This document shows positions 1 through 5,440 of a DNA stretch of 8,608 nt, piece after piece. Within the stretch, counting starts at the first letter, position 1, and the number at the start of each line of letters is the position of its first letter. The notes beneath the pieces were generated by a model. The model was given only the letters and a program-made list of their open reading frames with translations, was not told the DNA's origin and made no database searches. The translations under genes were made by a program, and so were the position numbers. This DNA comes from Betaproteobacteria bacterium. Its GTDB lineage: Bacteria > Pseudomonadota > Gammaproteobacteria > Burkholderiales > SG8-39. Where the stretch lies: positions 1 to 8,608 of the forward strand of contig SHXL01000118.1 of the NCBI GenBank assembly GCA_009693345.1, in the 5' to 3' direction.

Positions 1-28
1 CAGATTGGGATCCGGGCTTCGGCAAATT

Positions 29-52
29 GGCGAGGCAAGCATGGCGCTCGCC
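29..52. repeat. Short inverted repeat downstream of the dehydrogenase pseudogene
   Basis: Bases 29-34 (GGCGAG) and 47-52 (CTCGCC) are perfect 6-base inverted arms around a 12-base spacer. The repeat lies about 50 bases past the stop of the last gene, so it could be a transcript-end hairpin. There is no T-tract after it on the minus strand, so it does not look like a standard intrinsic terminator. It may be chance in GC-rich DNA. Confidence 0.25.
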
Positions 53-70
53 GGCGGACACGATCCTCAG

Positions 71-98
71 GCGGGAAACGTGGTCTGTCCCTGTTTTT
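71..98. other. Possible REP-like dispersed motif after the operon
   Basis: The stretch after the last stop codon holds AAACGTGGTCTGTCCC (76-91) followed by a T5 run. From memory, strings of this kind recur around REP-associated tyrosine transposase (RAYT) and IS200-like loci in proteobacterial genomes. Inside it, GGGA (73-76) and TCCC (88-91) could form a weak 4-base stem. No transposase is visible in the window. The rest of bases 1-103 shows no supportable gene; an ATG at 42 on the minus strand opens only 14 codons before the window ends. Confidence 0.25.
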
Positions 99-103
99 GC
101 AAC

Positions 104-1392
104 TTAAAGCCTCCAGCAGGTGCGGCCGTCCCGGCGTAGCGCGTCGAGATCGAGGGCGCCCTTGATATCCAGCACGCAGCCGCCGGGGGCGAGCTTGCCG
201 AGAAACTCCGCGGTGCCGCGTTCCCGGAAACTCCTGTGCGCTACCGCGAGGATCAGTGCATCCGCACGCGGCAGTGCGGACCATTCCTCCAGTTCTATTC
301 CGTACTCGTTCCTCGCCTCAACCGGATTGGCGAGCGGATCGTTCACGTGCACGCACGCGCCCAGCGCCACGAGTTCCGCGCGCAGTTCCGCCACCTTGGA
401 ATTGCGGATATCGGTCACATTTTCCTTGAAGGTGAGGCCCAGCAGGTTGATTGTCGCGCCACTGAGCGCCTTGCCGCCCTGCTCGAGCAGGCGGGCCGTT
501 TTCCCGGCGATAAATTTAGCCATGCCGTCGTTGATACGGCGTCCGGCGAGGATCACCTAGGGGTGGTAGCCGGCCATCTCGGCACGGTGCGTCAGATAGT
601 AAGGATCGACCCCGATGCAATGGCCGCCGACCAGCCCGGGCCTGAACGGCAGGAAATTCCATTTCGTTTCCGCCGCCGCCAGCACTTCGCGCGTGTCGAG
701 CCCCAGGCGGTCGAAGATGATCGCGAGCTCGTTCATGAGAGCGATGTTGAGGTCGCGTTGCGTGTTCTCGATCACTTTCGCCGCTTCGGCGATTTCGATG
801 CTCGCGGCACGGTGCACGCCGGCGGGGACGATCCCGCTGTAGAGCTCCGCGACACGCTCCAGCGTTTGCGGCGAATCACCCGAGACCACCTTCACGATGC
901 GCGCCAGCGTGTGCTCGCGGTCGCCGGATTGATGCGCTCGGGCGAATAGCCGACGTGGAAACCCTGCTTCCATTTCAGGCCCGACGCCTCCTCCAGCGCC
1001 GGCACGCAGATACTGGCGGTTGCCCCGGGGTAGACGGTGGATTCATAGATCACGGTCGCGCCGCGCTTCAGGTTCGCACCGACCGCGCGCGAAGCCGATA
1101 CCAGCATTTCCATGTCGGGCCGCTTGGCCTCGTCCACCGGCGTCGGCACGGCGACGATGACGAAATCCGCCTCCTTGAGCAGCGCGGCGTCCGCGGTGAC
1201 GCTCAGGGTTTTCGCGGCGCGCAACTCGTCGGCGCCAAGTTCACCGGTAGCGTCCTCGCCGCGCCCGATCTCCTCCACCCGTTCGCGCGACCGGTCGTAG
1301 CCGATGGTGCGCTGGCGCTTGCCGAACTCGACCGCGAGCGGCAGCCCGACGTACCCCAGGCCGACCACCGCAACGACCGCGTCCGCACCCAT
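104..1392 (-). pseudogene. UDP-N-acetylhexosamine 6-dehydrogenase (TviB/WbpO type), broken by a frameshift and an amber codon
   Basis: An intact relative oxidises UDP-GlcNAc or UDP-GalNAc with NAD+ to the uronic acid for capsule or O-antigen. The reconstructed protein would be about 429 residues, which is normal for the family. The N-terminal Rossmann motif GLGYVG (11-16) is present, then ESTVYPGAT and GYSPERINP. After Pro156 (927-925) one G appears to be missing: the expected INPGDREHTLAR continues only in the next frame, from about base 925. The middle part keeps VAEAAKVIENTQ-like residues and the catalytic GGHCIGVDPYY (Cys at 619-617, about residue 259). A TAG at 559-557 then follows GYHP where the family usually has Gln or Glu, and VILAGRRIND resumes in the same frame. 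The UDP-binding C-terminal part runs on to a TAA at 104. I chose the ATG at 1392, which is in frame with the Rossmann motif. It lies one repeat unit after an out-of-frame ATG at 1415 that overlaps the epimerase stop. An assembly error could explain the frameshift but less easily both lesions. Confidence 0.9.
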
Positions 1393-1415
1393 GCAACGAC
1401 CGCGCTCGCGCTCAT
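1370..1415 (-). repeat. Diverged 23-base tandem duplication carrying two start codons
   Basis: Bases 1370-1392 and 1393-1415 are two adjacent 23-base units that match at 19 of 23 positions. The first 12 bases on the plus strand (GCAACGACCGCG) are identical. On the coding strand each unit begins with ATG. The ATG at 1415 forms an ATGA overlap with the epimerase stop but is out of frame with the dehydrogenase. The ATG at 1392 is in frame. Removing one unit would put the ATGA start in frame, giving MSASAVVAVVGLGYVG. Confidence 0.75.
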
Positions 1416-2404
1416 GGCGCAAGCCCACCGGCCCCGGCATAGTGTGCCCGGTACCAAGCGACAAATCGTTCGACCCCGACCTCGATGGGGGTCGCGGGCG
1501 CATAGCCGATTTCGGCTCGCAGCTTTTCCGTGGAAGCATAGGTCGCCTGCACGTCGCCTTGCTGCATCGGCGCGAGCTCGATCTGCGCCTTCCTGCCCAG
1601 GGCGCGTTCGACCGCGCGCACGAAATCCATCAGCTTCACCGGCGAGCCATGGCCGATGTTGAATAGACGCGATTTCGGCCCATCCGTCGCCCCGGGATGC
1701 GGCCGTTCCAGGATCGCGGCCACCGCCTCGGCGATGTCATCGATGTAGGTGAAATCGCGCAGCATCTCGCCGCCGTTGAACACGCGGATCGGCTTGCCCT
1801 CGAGGATCGCGCGCGTGAAGATGAACAGCGCCATGTCGGGCCGGCCCCAGGGGCCATAGACGGTGAAGAAGCGCAGCCCGGTGCAGGCCATTCCGTACAA
1901 CTTGCCATAGCTGTACGCCATCAACTCATTGGCGCGCTTGGTGGCGGCGTACAGGCTGACCGGGCTGTCCACCCGGTGCTCCTCGCGGAACGGCAGTTCG
2001 GTATTCGCGCCATAGACACTGGAGCTGCTGGCGTAGCAAAGGTGCGCGATCCTGGCCTTGCGGCAGCCTTCGAGAATATTGAGGAAGCCCGCGACGTTGC
2101 TGCTCACGTACGCCATCGGGTTCTCCAGGGAGTAGCGCACGCCTGCCTGCGCAGCCAGATGCAGAACCGCATCGAAGCGCCTCGTCTCGAAGACCGCACG
2201 CATGGCAGGCTCATCGGTGATATCGAGCTTCTCGAAGGAAAACCTGGGTTTGCTCTGCAGCTGCTTCAGCCGGGCGTGCTTGAGCGCCGGGTCGTAATAG
2301 GCATTCAGGTTGTCGATGCCGAATACCTCATGCCCGCGCTCGAGCAGCCGCATGCACGAATGCATGCCGATGAATCCCGCCGCGCCTGTAACCAGCAATT
2401 TCAA
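1412..2404 (-). CDS. NAD-dependent epimerase, UDP-glucuronate 4-epimerase-like
   Basis: This is a 330-residue extended short-chain dehydrogenase/reductase. It most resembles the CapI/UDP-glucuronate 4-epimerase group, whose members are about 335 residues and interconvert the C4 epimers of UDP-uronic acids in the cytoplasm. The NAD-binding GAAGFIG is at residues 7-13, followed by GIDNLNAYYD (29-38). Further along are HLAAQAGVRYS (82-92), SSSSVYG (126-132) and the catalytic pair Tyr152/Lys156 in YAATK. LRFFTVYGPWGRPDMA and the RDFTYIDD motif follow, as expected. The start is TTG at 2404, which makes a TTGA overlap with the aminotransferase stop; a GGAG lies 7 bases upstream. Its own stop overlaps the ATG at 1415. 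It sits directly before a UDP-HexNAc dehydrogenase relic, so its natural substrate could be UDP-GlcA or a UDP-HexNAc uronate. The fold is certain but the substrate is not. Confidence 0.88.
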   Translation of the reverse strand: MKLLVTGAAGFIGMHSCMRLLERGHEVFGIDNLNAYYDPALKHARLKQLQSKPRFSFEKLDITDEPAMRAVFETRRFDAVLHLAAQAGVRYSLENPMAYVSSNVAGFLNILEGCRKARIAHLCYASSSSVYGANTELPFREEHRVDSPVSLYAATKRANELMAYSYGKLYGMACTGLRFFTVYGPWGRPDMALFIFTRAILEGKPIRVFNGGEMLRDFTYIDDIAEAVAAILERPHPGATDGPKSRLFNIGHGSPVKLMDFVRAVERALGRKAQIELAPMQQGDVQATYASTEKLRAEIGYAPATPIEVGVERFVAWYRAHYAGAGGLAP

Positions 2405-3507
2405 GGAGATACTCCGCGCAGCGCCTCGCGCACTGCCGCAACGATCTTTTGCTGGGTATTTTCATCCAGATACGCGTGCATCGGCAGACTGATGACCTCG
2501 CGCGCGAGGCGCTCCGAGACGGGGAATGACTGTCCCATGTATCCCGAAGCGTAGGCCGGCTGCTGGTGCAGGGAAAGCGGATAGTGCACCGCGCTCGGAA
2601 TGCCGCGCGTCTTGAGTTCCTGTTCGAACCGGGCGCGCCCGGGAACGCGCACCGTGTACTGCGCGTAGACGCTGGTGCGGTCCGCTTTTACTTTAATTTT
2701 CTTTAGGTGAGAAGAAGAAGAAAGCAAAGCGTCATAGTGCGAGCCGATGGCGATGCGCTGCCGGATCTCCCATTCGAAGCGCTCCATCTTGGCGAGCACG
2801 ACCGCGCACTGGATGGAGTCCATGCGCCCGCCGACACCGATGCGCGTGTGCTGGTAGCGCCCGCTCTGGCCGTGCACGCGTATCTCGCGCATCGCCCTGG
2901 CGAGCGCATCGTCGCTGGTGAAGAGCGCGCCGCCATCGCCGTAGCAACCAAGCGGCTTGGAGGGAAAAAAGCTGGTGCAGCCGATGGTCGAGACGTTGCA
3001 GCTTTTCCGCCCCTTGTATGTGGCACCGAAACTCTGCGCCGCATCCTCGATCACGGGCAGCTTGTGCCGCAAAGCGATGGCGTTGATTTCATCCATATCC
3101 GCCGGCTGCCCGTAGAGCGACACGGGCATGATCGCCCTGGTGCGCGGCGTGATCGCCGCCTCCAGCCGCGAAACGTCGATGTTGGCGGTGTCCTCCTCCA
3201 CGTCCACGAACACCGGTTTCGCCCCGATGAGCGCGATCATCTCCGCGGTCGCGGCGAAAGTGAACGGCGTGGTCACCACTTCGTCGCCGGGCTTGACCTC
3301 CAGCGCGAGCAGCGCGATCAAGAGCGCCTCGGTGCCCGAGGCGACCGCGACGCAATGTTTCGCCCCCGTCCAGGCGGCGAGCCGGTCCTCGAGCTCCTTC
3401 ACTTCCGGACCCATGACGTACTGCCCGTGGTCCAGCACCCGCTGGATGCGCGCGTTGATGTCTTCGCGCAGCGCCGCGTATTGGGTTTTCAGGTCGATAA
3501 AATCCAT
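2401..3507 (-). CDS. DegT/DnrJ/EryC1 family PLP aminotransferase, WbpE-like
   Basis: This is a 368-residue nucleotide-sugar aminotransferase of fold type I. The closest match I recognise is WbpE/WlbC, which transfers an amino group from glutamate to UDP-3-keto-GlcNAcA on the way to UDP-2,3-diacetamido uronic acids. The N-terminus MDFIDLKTQYAAL is typical. ASGTEAL (56-62) binds the cofactor phosphate, and EDAAQSFG (154-161) carries the Asp155 and Gln158 that hold PLP. The Schiff-base lysine is Lys184 in SFFPSK, followed by GDGG and the C-terminal HYPLSLHQQPAY. I chose the ATG at 3507 because AGGTGA lies 8 bases upstream; the GTG at 3519 would sit inside that Shine-Dalgarno. The stop overlaps the epimerase TTG. 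Bases 2689-2735 form an AT-rich patch with TCT repeated four times (Ser-Ser-Ser-Ser). The family is certain; the sugar is inferred, since no WbpB, WbpD or WbpI partner is in the window. Confidence 0.9.
   Translation of the reverse strand: MDFIDLKTQYAALREDINARIQRVLDHGQYVMGPEVKELEDRLAAWTGAKHCVAVASGTEALLIALLALEVKPGDEVVTTPFTFAATAEMIALIGAKPVFVDVEEDTANIDVSRLEAAITPRTRAIMPVSLYGQPADMDEINAIALRHKLPVIEDAAQSFGATYKGRKSCNVSTIGCTSFFPSKPLGCYGDGGALFTSDDALARAMREIRVHGQSGRYQHTRIGVGGRMDSIQCAVVLAKMERFEWEIRQRIAIGSHYDALLSSSSHLKKIKVKADRTSVYAQYTVRVPGRARFEQELKTRGIPSAVHYPLSLHQQPAYASGYMGQSFPVSERLAREVISLPMHAYLDENTQQKIVAAVREALRGVSP
2405..2415 (-). promoter_or_regulatory. Ribosome binding site of the epimerase gene within a small inverted repeat
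   Basis: On the minus strand this reads GGAGTATCTCC, directly followed by the TTG start at 2404. GGAG is the likely Shine-Dalgarno, 7 bases from the start, and supports that start. CTCC on the other side is its exact complement (4-base arms, 3-base spacer). The arms are too short to be sure of a hairpin. Ribosomes finishing the upstream gene would pass through it. Confidence 0.5.
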
Positions 3508-3508
3508 C

Positions 3509-3521
3509 AGGTGACTCACCT
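3509..3521 (-). promoter_or_regulatory. Perfect dyad covering the aminotransferase ribosome binding site
   Basis: AGGTGACTCACCT on the plus strand is a perfect 6+1+6 palindrome, in the 32-base gap between hicA and the aminotransferase gene. On the coding strand its first arm AGGTGA is the Shine-Dalgarno of the ATG at 3507. It could fold as a small hairpin (AGGU/ACCU with a 5-base loop) that hides the site, or it could be a protein-binding dyad. Function is not shown by the sequence. Confidence 0.4.
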
Positions 3522-3539
3522 TTCAGCGCAGGCCCGGTA

Positions 3540-3764
3540 TCAAAGAAGCGCGCCGAACTCCTCTACCGTCAGGCCAGCCTGCCGGATGATTGCCCTAAGG
3601 GTTCCGGTTGCAAGCTCGCGGTGATCGGGAACCACTATGCGGCGATGCGGCGGCGCGCGATGACGCAGCACGACATGGCTGCCCTTCTGTCTGTCCTTTT
3701 CGAATCCGGCCTTCGCGAGCGCAGCGATAGCCTCCCGCCCCGATATTCTCGGCAGACTGCTCAA
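3540..3764 (-). CDS. hicA: HicA toxin (type II toxin-antitoxin mRNA interferase)
   Basis: This is a 74-residue protein of the HicA/YcfA family, which cleaves mRNA in the ribosome-dependent or free state and has a dsRBD-like fold. The N-terminal PRISGREAIAALAKAGFE is typical. It is followed by the hallmark RQKGSHVVLRH with the presumed catalytic His30. The second conserved block VVPDHRELATGTLRAIIRQAGL leads to the end. The start is TTG at 3764 in a TTGA overlap with the hicB stop, with GAGG a few bases upstream. Translation is therefore coupled to the antitoxin, as expected for a toxin made in lower amount. The gene is full length with the key histidine present, so it looks intact. Confidence 0.9.
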   Translation of the reverse strand: MSSLPRISGREAIAALAKAGFEKDRQKGSHVVLRHRAPPHRRIVVPDHRELATGTLRAIIRQAGLTVEEFGALL

Positions 3765-3973
3765 ACATTGACCTCGATCACCTCTTCGTCGATCGGCGGC
3801 GGCACTGGATCGCCGTGCGAGCGGAGGCTCTCCAGATAGGCCTCGACCGCCTCATGAGCGTTATTCAACGCTTCCGCACGCGACGCGCCCTGCGAAATAC
3901 AGCCGGGCAAAGCCGGCACTTCCGCGACGAACTTTCCGTCCTCGTCCTGCTGGATCAGCACGCGATATTTCAT
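3761..3973 (-). CDS. hicB: HicB family antitoxin
   Basis: This is a 70-residue protein of the HicB (UPF0150) family, which binds and blocks HicA. The start MKYRVLIQQDEDGKFVAEVPALPGCISQG is the classic HicB N-terminal fold, with the PxLPGCxSxG signature near residues 21-30. The helix ASRAEALNNAHEAVEAYLESL follows. It is a short form: there is no C-terminal ribbon-helix-helix or helix-turn-helix domain, so DNA binding by this protein alone is doubtful. The start is ATG at 3973 with GGGAG 7 bases upstream. The order is antitoxin first, toxin second. A 70-base gap separates it from rfbD, the largest gap in the window apart from the ends. Confidence 0.9.
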   Translation of the reverse strand: MKYRVLIQQDEDGKFVAEVPALPGCISQGASRAEALNNAHEAVEAYLESLRSHGDPVPPPIDEEVIEVNV

Positions 3974-4043
3974 GGTCCGCTCCCGTCCGTTTCTCTAGTC
4001 TAGCGACAAAACCACAGAGTCCGGCTGTCGCCATTGTCGAATC
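3974..4043 (-). promoter_or_regulatory. hicB upstream region with two inverted repeats, possible operator or promoter
   Basis: The gap between the rfbD stop and hicB holds two symmetrical elements. CTAGTCTAG (3995-4003) is a 4+1+4 dyad. GCGACA (4003-4008) and TGTCGC (4026-4031) form 6-base arms around 17 bases. The larger one could be a hairpin after rfbD or part of a toxin-antitoxin operator. It has no T-run after it on the minus strand, so an intrinsic terminator is not supported. I found no convincing -35/-10 pair by eye. Confidence 0.35.
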
Positions 4044-4898
4044 TTAGTGCATCGTCCGCATCACCGCACGCAGACCCTCCCACCACCCCTCAAGAGCAAC
4101 GTCGAACGATTCCAAGATCTTCGCGTTGTCCAAGAGCGAATTCTTCGGCCGCCTTGCCGCCGCGGGATACTCGTCGCTGCGAATTGCGATGACCGGGGTC
4201 TTCAGCCCCTTTTCCTGAAGAATCGCAGTGGCGAAGCCATGCCAGGTGGTCTCTCCAGCTGCGCTCAGGTGATAGATGCCGCCGGGCTTATTTGAAAGAT
4301 CAGGACTTGAAAGGACCTGCGCCACCGCGCCGGCGATCGCACCGCTCGAGGTCGGCGCGCCACGCTGGTCGTTCACCACGCGCAGCTCGGGCTTCGACTT
4401 CGCGGCGTCGAGGATCGCGTGAACGAAATTGCGGCCCGACGGCCCGTAGACCCAGCTGGTGCGGAAGATGAAATGCCGGCAGCCGCTGGCGGCGATCGCG
4501 CGCTCGCCCTTCAGTTTGCTGTGGCCGTAGACGCTGAGCGGCGCGGGTGCGTCGGATTCGATGTAGGGAGTGTGCTTCTCGCCGTTGAACACGTAGTCCG
4601 TCGAAAAATGGATCAGCAGGGCATCCAGCGATTTCGCCTGCAGCGCCAGCTCGTTTACCGCCCGAACATTCACCGCAAATGCGGGTTCCTTTCCGCGCTC
4701 AGCGCGATCCACCGCGGTATATGCCGCGGCGTTCACGATCACGGCGGGCTTTTCTCTTTGAATTACCGTCTTGATCGAATTCAAATCCAGAAGATCGAGA
4801 CCTTGCCGGTCAAAAGCGCAAAGCTCGCCAAGCGGCGCGAGTGCCGGCACAAGCGCCGAACCGACCTGCCCCTTGCTGCCGGTAAGCAGGATCTTCAA
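4044..4898 (-). CDS. rfbD: dTDP-4-dehydrorhamnose reductase
   Basis: RfbD/RmlD performs the last step of dTDP-L-rhamnose synthesis, reducing the 4-keto group of dTDP-6-deoxy-L-lyxo-4-hexulose with NAD(P)H. The product is 284 residues, as is usual. The nucleotide-binding GSKGQVG is at residues 7-13. NAAAYTAVDRAE (56-67) and STDYVFNG (99-106) follow, then the catalytic Tyr124/Lys128 in YGHSKLKGE. RTSWVYGPSGRNFV and the C-terminal RRPKNSLLDNAKI are typical of the family. The best start is TTG at 4898, forming a TTGA overlap with the rfbC stop. No good Shine-Dalgarno precedes it, so translation probably depends on coupling. An in-frame opening up to 5111 lies inside rfbC and lacks family similarity. 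Confidence 0.93.
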   Translation of the reverse strand: MKILLTGSKGQVGSALVPALAPLGELCAFDRQGLDLLDLNSIKTVIQREKPAVIVNAAAYTAVDRAERGKEPAFAVNVRAVNELALQAKSLDALLIHFSTDYVFNGEKHTPYIESDAPAPLSVYGHSKLKGERAIAASGCRHFIFRTSWVYGPSGRNFVHAILDAAKSKPELRVVNDQRGAPTSSGAIAGAVAQVLSSPDLSNKPGGIYHLSAAGETTWHGFATAILQEKGLKTPVIAIRSDEYPAAARRPKNSLLDNAKILESFDVALEGWWEGLRAVMRTMH

Positions 4899-5440
4899 TC
4901 GAAGGTATCGGCGGCGGCGAGCGGCGTCCCGCGCCGGTCCTTGTCGGCCAAGAGCGGCTCGCCGGCGAGCGGCCATGGAATGGCGAGCGCCGGATCGTTC
5001 CAGAGCAGGGTGCGTTCGTGCTCGGGCGCGTAGTAGTCGGTGGTCTTGTACTGCACCTCCGCCTGATCCGACACCACCAGGAACCCGTGCGCGAAGCCGG
5101 CGGGGACCCACAGCATGCGGCGCGCTTCCGCGCTCAGGGTAACGGCGGTCCAGCGGCCGAAGCTCGCCGAGTCACGGCGAAGATCAACCACCACGTCCCA
5201 GATCTCACCCGCGGTGACCCGCACCAGTTTGCCCTGGGGCTGGCGCAGCTGATAGTGCAGCCCGCGCAGCACGTTCTTCGACGAGCGCGAATGGTTGTCC
5301 TGGACGAAATCCACATCCAGTCCAGTCGCCTGCACGAAGGTCTTGCGGTTGTAGCTCTCGAAGAAAAAACCGCGCGCATCGCCGAACACCTTCGGCTCCA
5401 GCAACAGGACGTCGGCGATCGAGCTGCGTTCGACCTTCAC
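4895..5440 (-). CDS. rfbC: dTDP-4-dehydrorhamnose 3,5-epimerase
   Basis: RfbC/RmlC inverts C3 and C5 of dTDP-4-keto-6-deoxyglucose, the third step to dTDP-L-rhamnose. The 181-residue length and cupin pattern fit. FGDARGFFFESYN (19-31) is the substrate-binding start. QDNHSRSSKNVLRGLHYQ (47-64) carries the catalytic base His62. PQGKLVRVTAGEIWDVVVDLR follows, then WVPAGFAHGF, and YKTTDYYAPEHE with the likely catalytic Tyr131. The start is GTG at 5440 in a GTGA overlap with the rfbA stop; AAGGA lies some 12 bases upstream, a little far. The 3' end overlaps the rfbD TTG. Confidence 0.95.
   Translation of the reverse strand: MKVERSSIADVLLLEPKVFGDARGFFFESYNRKTFVQATGLDVDFVQDNHSRSSKNVLRGLHYQLRQPQGKLVRVTAGEIWDVVVDLRRDSASFGRWTAVTLSAEARRMLWVPAGFAHGFLVVSDQAEVQYKTTDYYAPEHERTLLWNDPALAIPWPLAGEPLLADKDRRGTPLAAADTFD

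Noticed and set aside
1..42. Possible minus-strand gene starting with ATG at 42
   Set aside because: Only 14 codons are visible, with no ribosome binding site and no recognisable sequence.
1203..1415. Minus-strand frame from the ATG at 1415 (ATGA overlap) as the true start of the dehydrogenase
   Set aside because: It reads a different frame and loses the GLGYVG motif; only the ATG at 1392 matches the family.
1697..2554. Long plus-strand open frame (285 codons) opposite the epimerase
   Set aside because: It is antisense to a gene with clear family motifs, shows no domain of its own, and is expected from GC-rich codon bias.
3508..3519. GTG at 3519 as the aminotransferase start
   Set aside because: That GTG is part of the AGGTGA ribosome binding site of the ATG at 3507, and MDFIDLK is the usual family start.
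2707..3624. Long plus-strand open frame (305 codons) opposite the aminotransferase and hicA
   Set aside because: Arg- and His-rich shadow frame without recognisable motifs; it spans the ends of two real minus-strand genes.
4899..5111. N-terminal extension of RfbD up to 5111
   Set aside because: It lies within rfbC and is an Arg-rich shadow; family similarity starts at the TTG at 4898.
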